A DNA stretch of 64,000 nucleotides from Isoetes taiwanensis. Lineage: Eukaryota > Streptophyta > Lycopodiopsida > Isoetales > Isoetaceae. Below, in pieces: positions 20,842 to 31,806 of the stretch. A model generated the notes under the pieces. It worked only from the letters and a program-made list of their open reading frames with translations. It had not been told where the DNA came from and searched no databases. Positions within the stretch are counted from its first letter, which is position 1. Each line of letters starts with the position of its first letter. Both the position numbers and the translations under genes were made by a program. The stretch covers positions 9,632,105 to 9,696,104 of the forward strand of contig JAJEKV010000051.1 in NCBI GenBank assembly GCA_021234155.1, in the 5' to 3' direction.

Positions 20842-22872
20842 ATGATGAGGTGTTTTGGGCAGATGTCACATCAGGACAAAGTTCAACTTTTGGAAATGGT
20901 ACGCTGCATGACAGGAAAGGGGATAAAAGAATTAGATAACGGTAAGAAAACCTTCTTTACCTGTAGAGATTGGCTCATTCCAAGCATGGCGGGAGGCAGG
21001 ATGACAAGGTCTCAGTCGATTTCTCCTATCCAAATGCAGTCCCACTTGGTGCAGCCGATACTGGACGAGATTAATGCTGAACAGAGGACCCAACTGGAGA
21101 AAATGAAAAGAAGAAGCAGCCATGAATTCAGAGGTATCCCTTCTCTTCAACATGTTTTTGTTCCTGATAGACTTAAACAGCTCGAAAGCAGGGCAGTAAT
21201 TGGATGTATTAGGCATGAAGGGGTAAAGCTAAGTCTGTTAAGGAATGAAATCTGCAAGATTAATAAGAATATTGAGATAACAGGGATGTATTGGTTGGAT
21301 TTCCCATTCTTTGTGGTAGAATGTGGGAATGAACAATCTGTTCAGCTTCTCTTGAAGCAAGGAACCATTTTTAAAGCCAATACCCAATTTTACTTCCAGA
21401 AATGGAAGGCAAAATTTGACCCACAGAATCTCAAAGAGCTCTTCCATCCGGCCTCTTGCTCTGTACAAGGTCTTAGCCCAATTTATTGGCATGAAGACAT
21501 CTTTAGGAGGTTATTCTCCTCAATTGGAGAATACATTGGATGGGAAGCTGTTCCTGAGAGGGCCCCAAGGGTCTGGATCCAAATTGACATCTTAAAACCG
21601 ATCCCATCCTCTGTGCAATATCAGGATTTCTTTGGGGAATAGAGGTGTTTGAACATTAATTGGCAAGGTCTCCCAAATCATTGCAATGTATGTGGGTTAA
21701 GACTTCATGGAGGTGGGGTTTGTAAGGGATTTAGGCATGCTGTGCCCGAACCACCCAAAGCCATTCCTCTGAAAATCCATGAAAGGCAAAATGAGAAGAT
21801 AGGAGGGATGATACCAAAAGAAGAGAACTGGACTCCAGCTGCCAAGAAGGGGAGACAGAAAAAGAATGGAAGTGCATACAAAAAAGCCAGGAAAGAAAGA
21901 GCAAGATCTCGGGACATAGAACAGCAGCAAAACAAAACTAAACAGAAAAATATCAGGAAACAGTGGAAAATAAGAGAACAAAATTCCAAGCTAGCAAATC
22001 AGATCAAGATCCTCAATAATCCAGTAGGCCAAGGATTGGAGAAATCCAAAGACTTAATAAGCCCTGCTGAGATGAACAAGAAGGGGGATAAAGGTAAGGA
22101 GGTGATCAATTATGAACAAAATGAGATGGTGGTGACTCCTGCTCATCAACTCCGGAAAAGTACCCTTACCATACAGGAATCAGACCTTCCTCCAATAAAT
22201 GAATATCCTGAGTCATCTGACTCGGATATATCCTCGGGAGGCACTCTATTGCTCAAAGGAGAAGGATCCCATATTCATGAGGAGATGACACCAAAGAATA
22301 TCAATTTTTCCACCCCTGGGAAAACTGAAAACAGCCCTGAGATGGGTGAAATTCTCTTAAGTATGATGGAAAGAGAATTGGAAATTGAAAATGGGGATAG
22401 AATCCCTGTCACCCCCTCTGAATTCTCAACTCCAGCAAACAATTTGGAAGATAATCCCAGGTATAAATTTTATACCAGATCCCCCATGGAGGAATTACCT
22501 ATTGGTTCAGATGTGAAAGAAACAGGAAGTGATCCAGATGGAGCCACAATCCCCATAAGTCCTCTGCAAAACAGTCAAGGTGAAGCTGACCAATCTGAAT
22601 ACAGGCCTATAACACCATCTAGCCTAGGACTGGAGAAATCTAGTGTTAGTCTGGATGGCCGGGTAGTACTTAATCAAACATCAATTGGCCTGGGGTCAAA
22701 CCCAATAAGTCCAAATGATCTCGAAAAGAATGAGACTTTGACTAAACCAAATGAGGAGCAGGAAAAGTATTTCACTCCAATGGTAAAAAAAAGCAGCAAA
22801 AAAGTTCAGTTCTTAGTTGACAGCCCGGCCTTTAACTTAAGGTCTCAGGCAAAAATCAAATATCCTGCATAA
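20842..22872 (+). pseudogene. LINE ORF1 (nucleic-acid-binding protein) with one stop
   Basis: In-frame from the first ATG at 20,842 (the frame is open further upstream without ATG) to TAA at 22,870-22,872, interrupted by a single TAG at 21,640-21,642. The middle holds a DUF4283-like region: RAVIGCIRHEGVKLSLLRNE, WLDFPFFVVECGNEQSVQLL, FYFQKWKAKFDP and PRVWIQIDILKP. Just after the stop comes a zinc knuckle CNVCGLRLHGGGVC (CX2CX4HX4C). The C-terminal 380 residues are polar, lysine-rich and low in structure, with several SP/TP sites. This arrangement is usual for plant L1 ORF1, which coats LINE RNA. The last stop overlaps the ORF2 start. Confidence 0.88.
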
Positions 22873-25800
22873 TGAGGATAGTAACATGGAATATGAGGGG
22901 AATAAAGGGTCCCCTCAAAAGAAAGAGGGCACTCATAGCCCTTAGGGAGATGAAAGCTGACATCATACTTCTCCAAGAACACAGACTCCCGAGTTTTGAG
23001 TCCCAACATCTGGGAGGCTGGATCATTCCTAATGGTGATTCAGTCTATACCTCTGCTGATGGAACCAAAGGAGGTATTTGCATGGTGTGGAAAGGTTTCT
23101 CCTGCAGCCAGAAAATGGTACATGCCTCAGGAAGATGGACTGTGGCTGTTTTGGAAAAGGAGCTCAGAAATTTGCAATAATCAATGTGTATGCTTCCACA
23201 GAACCTGGTGAAAGAGCTGATCAATGGATACAAATTAAGCAGTGGATGGAAGGGAATCAAATAGACAACTTACTCATAGCAGGTGACTTTAACAATACAC
23301 CAGAATGGGATCAGAAATTGGGGAAAAAAATGAACATGTCAAAGAAAGAAAAAATGGCTTGGGATATTCTAATGTCAAATTTCATATATATTCCCCCATC
23401 CTCTTCACAAACCTTCTCCTGGAGCAACAAAAGGCAAGGGGATAATAGAACCTACTGCCTGTTGGACAGATTTTACTTACGTAACAAATCTATGTCCACT
23501 TGGGATACATTGGTGGTTACAGGAGATACAGGAAACTCTATCTCTGATCATATACCACAATTTTTGGAGGACAAGGCTGCTGCTTATAAAGGAGGACATA
23601 ACATCCCGTTCAAATTCAATACAGAGCTGCTGAACAGCAAAAAATTCTGTGATGAGTTCAGGACATTCTATTCCTCTCTCCCCCCCTTGCCAAAAACAGA
23701 GTCCATGAAGGCTTTTACAGCAAAACTGAAGAAGTTTAAGGGCTGGATAAAGAATTGGGGTAGAGAATGGACAAAGGAGAAGAGGAAGGAAAAACAGGCC
23801 ATTTAACTTCAATTGAGTGAGATCAGGAAGAACCTCTTCCTTGATAAGGATAATAAGCAGATACAAGAAGAGGAGGAGGTACTGGAGAAAAAAGTCAAAT
23901 TAATTGAAGAAAGAGAAGCTAAAGCCCTTGCAGTGAGAAGTAGATGTTTGTATGTCAATGATATGGACAAGGGGAGCTCAGCCTTTTTCTTTAGGGCAGC
24001 CAAGAGCAGGATACTCAACAATGGTATTGTCAAAGTGGAAGATGAACAGGGGAAAAATATTGAAGATCAAAAAGGCATAGAAGAGTACTTCCAAGAGGAG
24101 TATAGGAAATTGTTCCAAAACTACCAGGTTGAAGAGCAAGTTATTGAGGATTTTTTCCAGAACATTCCAAAAGATGATATGATCAAGGATGAGGAACTAT
24201 TGGCCATTCCACAAGAAAAAGAAATATGGGAGACACTAAGATCCATGGCTGCTGGAAAAAGTCCCGGGCCGGATGGATTTCAGCCAGAATTCTATGTTGA
24301 ATTCTGGGAAATAATGAAGGATGATCTGATCATCTTCTTTCAAGCTGCTTGGAAATCTACCAGCATTAACCCAGCAATTAATGCTGGTCACATTACTCTC
24401 ATATCAAAGGTGGATAGCCCAAAAGGAATAGGGGATTGGAGACCAATCTCCCTTACGAATACAACATATAAGGTGCTGGCCAAGATTTTAGCCAACAGAC
24501 TGAAAATTTTTCTGAACTCGACCATCAACCCTTGCCAATCAGCATTCCTACCCCAAAGGAACATACTGGAAAACTACATTGGTGCTGCTGAAGGTTTACA
24601 TTGGAACAAGAGGTCAGGGCAGAATTGTATGCTTCTCAAGCTTGATTTTAAGCGAGCATATGATACTATCAGTTGGCAATTCCTGGAGAAAGCTATGACA
24701 TACATTGGACTCCCAACTGGTGTTTATAAAAAGGTATGGAGCTTTAATGTCAATTCAGCTTCAGCTTTAATTATTAATGGCACTCCTTCCAAATTATTTA
24801 AGTGCCAAAGCGGAGTTAGACAGGGCTGTCCTCTGGCACCCTATTTGTTCCTTATTGTTGCAGAAATGGTTACCAGGAAGGCCATGCAAATGCAAAGGGA
24901 GGGGAAGATCAAAAGTCTTGAACTTCCAGAAAACAAAGGATTCTTTACAATGATGCAGTATGCAGATGACACTTTTGTCTTCTTGGATAGGGAAGATAAA
25001 AGCCTGGAGAATTTCTTGCTGACTATGGACAGTTTTGGAGATGCTGCAGGTGTCAGGCTTAATAAGCACAAGAGTGCTATCATTTATGATTCCCAAGACA
25101 CAATGTTACAAAGGATCAAGGTGTTAAACTGTAAGTCAGCCACAAGTATCCTGGGTATCCCTTTAGCTATGAACTATTCCTTGCAGGGATTATGGGAACC
25201 TATTGTCACAAGAATCAAGAAGAAGCTATCTATGTACTCCTCCTCTTTGTCTATGGCAGGTAGGATAGAAATTGCAAATGCTGTTATAAGCAGCACACAT
25301 GTGTACTTCTCATCAGCAATTGTGGGAGATAAGAATTCCTACAATAAAATGGAAGCAGCAATAAGAAAGTTCATCTGGCAGGGATCTCATAAAGTTGCAT
25401 GGTCAGATTTAATCAAATCTAAGAAGGATGGAGGATTAGGGTGTAAAGACATGTTTATTCAAGCTCAGGCCCTAGCAGCCAAAATGATTTGGAAGGCAAT
25501 ATATGATATCAGGCCATCTCCTGCTCTGCAGCTAGTGAGGTATTGGGTACAGGAATCTTTCCCTGTAGGTAGCCCCACACTGGAGCATCAACTGCCAGAT
25601 TCGGCCTTCTTCCAACTCTCCCCTTGCCCAGGTACATCAAATATTCTTAGAAGAATGCTGGAAGCTTGGAATAATGCTGCCCTGTGCTATAGACCTCCAA
25701 ACATTGATGATACAAGTAAAGAAGTCAATTTCTTTTGGCACCCAGACTTTGCACCAGCCAATGTAGGTTGCCTAGCCTTAAAACACCCCCAGAAATACAT

Positions 25801-26638
25801 GCAATGGCACAAAAGTGGACTTAGGAAGTTTGAAGACTTAAGGGTCCAAGGAAGATGGATGACATGGGAGGAAGTTGCAGGTAGAACAAAGGGATCAGAT
25901 CTGGATAAAGAAATATACATGGCAGTCATGAGCAAAATAGGAAATTATGGTGAATTTAGCAGAAATTCTAGCTCATGGCATCTGAATATGAAGGAGTGGT
26001 ACTCTGTTAAAATTGTATACAATGCCTTAGTACCCAAGAAACCATCCAAGGCTGGGACTCTGTGGCAGTGTGAGGAAGAAAAGATTGCAGACATTTGTGC
26101 ACAGGGCTGGTCCTCATACACTGCCAATAAAATCAAAGCCTTCAAGTGGATTGCTGTCCATCAAAGCTTACAAACAAATTATAAGAGAGCCAAGTATGAT
26201 GGATCAGTTTCGAGCATGTATCCCCAATGTGGAGAAGTGGAAACCTCGAATCATGTGTTTATATGTTCATGGCTGGCTGACTTTTGGAGTTGGTCTGCTC
26301 AACTGAATAAAGGGGTACCTACAGAACTAAACCTGTTAAGCTTCTGGGATACCAAGGACAAGGTGGAGAATACCATGAGATCACTGAGTTGCTGGGCTAT
26401 TTGGCTTCACAGAAACAGGGTGGTCATTAATAAACATTCCCCTTCAAGCATTTGGCTTAAGAGAACCTTTGTGGATCTCATTCAAATTACTGCCATAGCC
26501 CATAAATTGCTAAAAGGGAAGAAGTATGATCCAGCATGGAACACACTGGGCAAATTTTATGGGTTGTATGATTTCTATTTAACCAATCTAACAATTTCAG
26601 ATGATGTCTTACACAGATGCGCAGAGGAGACTCAGTAG
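22872..26638 (+). pseudogene. LINE ORF2: endonuclease and reverse transcriptase, two lesions
   Basis: The start ATG at 22,872 shares its A with the ORF1 stop (TAATG). The apurinic-type endonuclease reads MRIVTWNMRGIKG, ILLQEHRLP, LIAGDFNNTPEW, LLDRFYLR and SISDHIPQ. A one-base shift near 23,160-23,177 and a TAA at 23,804-23,806 break the frame. The RT shows AAGKSPGPDGFQPEFY, GDWRPISLTNTTYKVLAKIL, QSAFLPQRNILENYIGAAEG, LKLDFKRAYDTISW, VRQGCPLAPYLF, catalytic QYADDTFVF (YADD at 24,959-24,970), LGIPLAMN and SMAGRIEIANAVISSTHVYF. Near the C-terminus the zinc-binding motif reads MYPQCGEVETSNHVFIC, with the usual first Cys replaced by Tyr. About 1,255 codons in total, normal for L1-type ORF2. Confidence 0.92.
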
Positions 26639-26987
26639 AGTGGGGAGCATGGATCGGGCAATGGGTACAGCAGCAGATTCGGAGGATGAGGAGTCCCAAT
26701 TGCCCAGGGACGAGCTGGAGGAAAGATTTATTCAGCTCAAGCAAGAGGTGATTCACGCTAAGGCCATCAAGAAAGTTCTAAAACGGGCTGAAGTATGGAG
26801 GTTTAACAGTCTTAAACCACACTTCACCAATCTTTTTCATAAGTGGCAGCAGAAGAGAGAGGCTCATGTATTGCTTCTCCTAGACTACATAAATTTTCAG
26901 ATCTGTGTACTGGATACCCTTCTCACTATTCTGGGTAATCGAACAGTAGCTGACCTCACAGTTCAGGATTTAGTGGATAATGAGTGA
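26601..26987 (+). CDS. LINE ORF3, unrecognised helical protein of 128 residues
   Basis: This intact frame overlaps the last 38 bases of ORF2 in another phase. Two ATGs lie in tandem at 26,601 and 26,604; further in-frame ATGs are at 26,649 and 26,660, just after the ORF2 stop. The N-terminal part is acidic (ADSEDEESQLPRDELEERF). The remainder is rich in K, R, L and Q and looks alpha-helical: KQEVIHAKAIKKVLKRAEVW, HKWQQKREAHVLLLLDYINF, ICVLDTLLTILGN. I recognise no family. Plant LINEs normally stop after ORF2, so an extra 3' frame is unusual. The stop overlaps the next start by eight bases (ATGAGTGA). It may be chance, but the length, phase change and tight overlaps argue for a real cistron. 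Confidence 0.55.
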   Translation: MMSYTDAQRRLSRVGSMDRAMGTAADSEDEESQLPRDELEERFIQLKQEVIHAKAIKKVLKRAEVWRFNSLKPHFTNLFHKWQQKREAHVLLLLDYINFQICVLDTLLTILGNRTVADLTVQDLVDNE

Positions 26988-27225
26988 AGTTGAAAACAGG
27001 TCTCAGGAAAACTCAACTAGCCCAAACACTTACTTTATTTTGGTTAAACTATTTATATGTTTGGCTGTCTTAATATGGTTCATGGATCCGTTTTATAAGG
27101 ACCATGTTTCTAAATTTTGCATTATGATTCTCTTAGTTAAGGATCATGAACTCTGGATAGTTATTATCCTCCTTTTTTTGGGTATGTCTCCTATGATATA
27201 CCAACTGCTGATGTATCTTTTCTAG
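26980..27225 (+). CDS. LINE ORF4, small membrane-like protein of 81 residues
   Basis: ATG at 26,980 overlaps the end of ORF3. After a polar N-terminus (MSEVENRSQENSTSPNT) there is a hydrophobic stretch at about residues 18-36 (YFILVKLFICLAVLIWFM), a short middle with KDHVSKFCIMILLVKDHE, and a second long hydrophobic stretch at about residues 58-80 (LWIVIILLFLGMSPMIYQLL). That predicts two or three membrane passes. I know of no LINE protein of this kind. The AT-rich 3' end of a LINE can give hydrophobic frames by chance, so function is unproven. The poly(A) tail begins about 25 bases after its stop, leaving almost no 3' untranslated region. Confidence 0.45.
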   Translation: MSEVENRSQENSTSPNTYFILVKLFICLAVLIWFMDPFYKDHVSKFCIMILLVKDHELWIVIILLFLGMSPMIYQLLMYLF

Positions 27226-27251
27226 ATGCAATATAAAACCAACCTTGCCAT

Positions 27252-27271
27252 AAAAAAAAAAAAAAAAAAAA
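27252..27271 (+). other. LINE poly(A) tail
   Basis: About 20 A residues between the end of the LINE and the resumed LTR sequence ATAAGTCATATAATC. Confidence 0.85.
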
Positions 27272-27851
27272 ATAAGTCATATAATCTAATTAAAGGCAAG
27301 GAGATATTTTGAGAAAAAGGCAACTGCCTGCTAAAAAGGGCTAAAGTCGCAGAGAGATCTATAAATAGAACCGAAACTTCAGTTGGACATATCTCCGCAA
27401 CCAGAGCTCCGATTGAGGCGAACTTTACCTCCTTGGAACTGACTCGGAGTCTAGTTTCTGAATTAGGGTGGCACATATTCTAGTTCATCTGTATGAGGGA
27501 GTAATAGCCGAAAAGATGATAGGGGGTCACAAATTACTGCTACAGCGACTCTGCTGATTTGCAATTATTTTCTGATCTGTGGTCTACGTGGAGTAGCTAT
27601 GGATTGAATGTTTGCTCGAGAGCTACGTGAAGTAGCCAGATAGTGTTTGCTCATGGTCTACGTGGAGTAGCCAGATATTGTTTGCCAAGCCAGTTGCCAT
27701 TTGCACTGCCATAACCTTGTGGACCCGGTTGGGTGGCTAAACGTGCTCGTCAATGTATTTATCTGATATATATGATGATCTTGGATCTTGATCTTCAAAT
27801 AAGATGCTGTTGTTCAGTAGTCTAGCTTCCCATAAACAATGAATTGTATCA
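27272..27851 (+). repeat. 3' LTR, right part
   Basis: Continues the LTR from ATAAGTCAT to GTATCA and matches 18,907-19,486, including the TATA box (27,360-27,367) and the three leader hairpins. It is followed by the target duplication GTTTG. Confidence 0.9.
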
Positions 27852-27856
27852 GTTTG

Positions 27857-28268
27857 CACCATTATCATTAACATTGTTCCAAAATTCTCTAATTAAGGTT
27901 CCATTTGGTCTCCTTGCAACACATTATGACAAAACATGTGTTGCAAGTCTTCGCAGTGCGACCCTCCTGCCGCTAGACCCTCCTATTGGCCTGCAGGTTC
28001 AACGCTACATTAGTATACATTTAATTATCACAAAGTTGGTTATTAGGGAATCACCTATTAATTACAATTTATATGGCTGCAAGGCTAATCTCCCAGCGTA
28101 GGAAGATGATGTTTCTTCCATCTTGGTCGTGGAGACAGCGCCCTATCATGCCTAAGGTGATCACTCATGCCTACACCTGTAGTTGCCTTTGGCGTGAAGG
28201 ATGGCGTCCTTCCCATAGTACGCATTGACTAGAGGTGCTTTCCTATCAATGCATACCTAAATGACCTC
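27857..28268. other. Flank between LTR element and gypsy pol
   Basis: An 85-codon plus-strand frame crosses the insertion site of the LTR element and is not a recognisable protein. The part near 28,100-28,268 probably belongs to the 3' end of the minus-strand gypsy element. Confidence 0.4.
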
Positions 28269-29092
28269 TTATCTCTCAAGTTCGTCTACTTCCGTGGCGA
28301 CAGGAGTAGACTTCTTAATCTGCCTCACACTCACTATCGGTTCGGTGTCGACTACTTCGGTGACGAGCCGACCCTTGCATTGCTCCATGAATTGGGGGTA
28401 CTGCTTCTCCAAATCTGATTGTAGTACCCACGTAGCGTCTTCCACAGGCAAATGCGTCCATTTCACTGGGTATTAGAGAAATTGGGATCTTCTTGTCTTC
28501 TTATAGGACCTGTCAAGAAGAACCTCTGGGACGATTTCAAGCTGGTCGTCTGTCATTTTCAGTAACTCTGTTGTCTCCAATACTTCCTCTGGATTAGGAG
28601 TGTGCCTCTTCAGGAGACTTATATGGAAGACCCTATGGATTTTGAGATGTGCTGGCAGATCCAACTTGTAGGATTGGTTACCTACTCTTTTGGTTATCCT
28701 GAACGCCCCAACCCATCTTGGAGCAAGTTTCTTGCAATTGCCGATGCGGAGCTTCGCTTGCTTGATCTTGATCTTCAGCCATACGTTGTCCCCAACTTGG
28801 AACTCTCTTACTGTTCTGTGCTTATCGGCTACACTCTTCTGTCGGCTCCTTGCTGCTAGAAGATATCTTCTCACTTCTTCCACTAGCTGCTGCATATCAG
28901 ATAGCATCTGTTGAGAAACTTCAACTTTAAATACTGGATTGTGCCACTTATCTGGTGTCAAGCTTTGATACTTATAATTGATCGTGAAGGGGGACATCTG
29001 GGAAGATTCTTGCTTTGTGCTATTATAGGCAAATTCCACCAAGTGAATGAAATCATCCCACTTACCGTTCGTTTGCACATAACTTTTGATTC
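28269..29092 (-). pseudogene. Ty3/gypsy integrase C-terminal part and chromodomain-like tail
   Basis: Minus-strand frame with DDFIHLVEFAYNSTKQESSQ, MSPFTINYKYQSLTPDKWHN, RQKSVADKHRTVREFQVGDN, VWLKIKIKQAKLR, KLAPRWVGAFRITKRVGNQS, YKLDLPAHLKIHRVFHISLL, then VPEVLLDRSYKKTRRSQFL, a stop, and VKWTHLPVEDATWVLQSDLE. These are the gypsy GPY/F-like integrase tail and a chromodomain-like end. It continues the integrase core found at 29,765-30,267 after removing a 672-bp insertion. Confidence 0.85.
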
Positions 29093-29764
29093 CCATGTCA
29101 GATTTTAGTGATTCTGGGCTCGTTGGAAAGCTCGTTGCGTGCTCTTTCCGTTGATATAAAGATTTTATGATGATTGGACTGTTTTGGCAGCAGATAATCG
29201 TCTGACAGCTCCGGCCCTTTATTGGCGGTGTTAGGGTTTGGCTGCAATCTTCTTTTGCCATAACTCCTGCATTTGGTGGCAGTTTTAGGCATGCTTGGGC
29301 TCGTTGGAAAGCTTGTGTAGTGCTACTTCCAGTGGTACTTAAATTTTTCAGAAGTTACTGGTTTTTGGGGGACTGTAGAGCTCTAGATTCTCGGCCCCCT
29401 TTTAGTGGAGATGGCAAAAGCAACTCGTAGTCCTTCCAAGCGCTCCTCTGGTAGTCCTAATGGAATACAGGGCAATGGTGGAAGGCAACATGCTTTAGAT
29501 TCTCCAAAGATTAGTGTTCGAAGGCAGGCTTCTGTGCACCTCAATCCACTGGCATTGCCTCATGCTCCTATTTCTTCCAGTAGCATATGTGTACCTAGTT
29601 CAACTGAGGCAGCAGCTTCCGCTCTCTCCTCTTCTCAGCTTGTTAGTCCAGCGTCTGACCCTATGCCTCATGATTCTAGAGGCAGTGTGGTACAGGTGAC
29701 CCGGGAAAGCTCCTCTGAAAAGGTGGTACTTCCAAATGCACCTCCAACACGTGTTGGTTTCTAT
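29093..29764 (+). mobile_element. 672-bp insertion in the gypsy integrase, partly coding
   Basis: The insertion is flanked by GATTC (29,088-29,092 and 29,765-29,769). Removing it with one GATTC copy joins the integrase in frame (HTNRI to KSYVQTNGKW). It has two similar blocks, GGGCTCGTTGGAAAGCTCG (about 29,117) and GGGCTCGTTGGAAAGCTTG (about 29,299), typical of retroelement leader sequence. From ATG at 29,411 an open plus-strand frame runs to the right end: MAKATRSPSKRSSGSPNGIQ, then Ser/Pro/Ala-rich sequence. This could be a truncated gag-type leader and N-terminus; it has no recognised domain. Confidence 0.55.
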
Positions 29765-30267
29765 GATTCGATTCGTATGCTCCGTCTGCCCATCCGTCTG
29801 AGGATGATACACCGTACTCATGGAGAGCTTCGTCTGAATCGTGCTGAACACGTCTTGCCAGAATGCGCTCATGAACTTTGAATCTCTATCCCAGATTAAT
29901 TCTCTTGGCATCCCGTGGAGTCTAAAAATCTCTTTGATGAACAATACGGCAGTATCTAACGTCGTGTCTGTGGTCATGCACGGCATAAAATGTGCCATCT
30001 TTGACAATTTGTCCACTACTACCATCAAGGTGTCTTTGCTCCTTATGGTTGGGACAGGCAATGGCTCTAATGCTCCAGGAATTCAGAGTTGTTCTGCCTT
30101 CGTCTGCTGACATAGCTGGCACTCACGAATGTACCTAGCTATCTGCTTCTTCATGTCGGGCCAGAAGTAGCTACTTCTGATCTTAAAATAGGTTTTTATA
30201 AAACCTGCATGTCCGATTATTGGACTATTGTGTATGTCATGGAGTATCAACTTCCTGACTCCTGATG
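29765..30267 (-). pseudogene. Ty3/gypsy integrase zinc finger and catalytic core
   Basis: Minus strand from 30,267. The HHCC zinc finger reads GVRKLILHDIHNSPIIGHAG, FWPDMKKQIARYIRECQLCQ. The catalytic core reads TLMVVVDKLSKMAHFMPCMT (first Asp), RLHGMPRELIWDRDSKFMSA (second Asp in WDRDSKF) and TVYHPQTDGQTEHTNR (Glu block). One frameshift separates the finger from the core. The upstream reverse transcriptase of the same element lies at 40,034-41,110, displaced by the 9.77-kb transposon. Confidence 0.88.
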
Positions 30268-31100
30268 CACACTGACCCCAAATTTTGGTCCACAGTTGTT
30301 TTTTAGTTGTACGGAAGTGTTGTTTTATGCCAAAAACAACACCAAAATGGCCCCAAAAGTCCACGTGGCCTGTTTATCCGGATTTGCACAAAGAGACAGT
30401 GGTTTTTTGACAAAAACGTCCCACTGTGGTTTTTTTGGCACCTTTTTATTTTTTGGTCAACGTGTCCTTTTTTTTCACTATTGTTTTTAGCGAACTTTTG
30501 TCAACGTGTAGTTTTTCTTGACTGTTGTTTTTTAAGGAGTGACGTGTTGTTTGTCTTCCAAATAACACGTGTAGATTTAAATATTAGTACTCGTGGAAAA
30601 GTGATAAAAGACCTTTTTCCCTTTTCTATGTGTGTGTTTTTTTTTCTCTACTTATAGTTTTTAGCGAAACCATGAATTGTTTTGCTTCAGGTTTAGATAT
30701 TACTACATGTGAAAAATAAAATTACAACATCAAAGTAAGATGGTTTTATAAAAAAATACATGTTATTTAACGAAATACCACATGTGTTACTTAAATCCAG
30801 CTATTGCTTTTAATGCTCCTAACTATTGTTTTTCTAAAATAAGGACATATAGAAAAGCATGATTATAACACATAGAAAAATCTAAGTGTTGTTTCTAATG
30901 TGTCGTTTGACCAATTAAATATAGACACGTGGCATATTTTTAAAATAAAAAATATTATTATTTTATCCAATCATATGCTGACACGTGGCATACATTTAAA
31001 CAAAAAAAAATATGCCTTCTAAATTTTGGTTTTTTAAACACCATATAAATAGAAGATTATTAAACACCGTATAATTACAAGCTGGTTATTGCTAAAGAGG
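30268..31100. repeat. Left subterminal region of the transposon
   Basis: Repeated short motifs related to the ends include CACAGTTGTTTTTTA, CACTGTGGTTTTTTT, CACTATTGTTTTTAG, GACTGTTGTTTTTTA and several (A)ACACGTG(T) or CAACGTGT words. Such motif clusters are where CACTA transposases bind. A TATA-like CATATAAATAGAAG at about 31,043 is followed by sequence with a GT donor, which could be the start of a transcript. Confidence 0.6.
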
Positions 31101-31806
31101 TTCCTGTAGGTTAAAGGGTAAGTTCTTATTGTGTAAGTGGTTGTTTCTAATTTTTTTAATTGTCAACTATTAGATACAAGTAATCAACATGCCACTAAAG
31201 TCTTATAAATTCATGGAATGCATAGTTTTTTATATAATATAAAGCAGAAAATACATTACAATCTGGAAAGATGGGATGTTGTTCCAGTTTTCCAATTCTA
31301 AACTTTTGTTAGTTGCAGAGATATTTTCGCAGCCATTTATTTTTGCTTAATGTAGAATAAAAACGGATCCTCTGCATCATGGGATCCATTACTTTCCAGC
31401 CTACTTAAGGATCTGCATAAGAATAAAACAATTATGTTCGAAAAATGCCTAGATCATTAAAGAAACAAGATCAATGATTTTTACCTGTTAACTCTTCACG
31501 TTTATACCTGTTGTTACAAACCGTGCTTACAAACCAAGCTTCCAAACGAAGCAAAATGCGAAAGAAAGAAAAACATGAATGACTCTACCTGTTTTTGGGC
31601 TTGTAAGCAAATCAGCATCGAACATCCAGGCTTGTAAGCACATCCCCATTGGAACATGGGACCAAGCAAGTAGAACATGGGTCTGTCCTTTTATCTCTAC
31701 TTTTTCAAAACACTATTCTAACACTTGTTCCTATAAAACAGAGACAGGCCACTGAAAATATTATCACTTGCTAACTAAATTTCTATTAACATACTTAATA
31801 AAAATG

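Larger units (their letters stand above)
20747..27271 (+). mobile_element. L1-type LINE with four ORFs, inserted in the 3' LTR
   Basis: A 6.5-kb non-LTR element lies inside the 3' LTR and ends in about 20 A residues. Compared with the intact 5' LTR, 20 bases (18,887-18,906) are missing at the target, so the insertion deleted target DNA instead of duplicating it. A short G-rich 5' leader of about 95 bases precedes ORF1. ORF1, ORF2, ORF3 and ORF4 follow on the same strand with overlapping ends. ORF1 has one stop and ORF2 one frameshift and one stop, so the copy is young but defective. ORF3 and ORF4 are open. Confidence 0.92.
18665..27851 (+). mobile_element. Non-autonomous LTR retrotransposon, complete, split by a LINE
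   Basis: Two LTRs of 822 bp (the 3' one after adding the 20 bases lost at the LINE insertion) bracket an internal region of only about 1,038 bp (19,487-20,524). The LTR ends are inverted: TGATAC at the 3' LTR start (TCATAC in the 5' LTR) and GTATCA at both ends. A perfect 5-bp target duplication GTTTG flanks the element (18,660-18,664 and 27,852-27,856). A primer-binding site follows the 5' LTR. The internal region has no gag, protease, RT or integrase, so it must depend on another element. It carries an unusual hairpin array (see separate entries). Confidence 0.92.
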
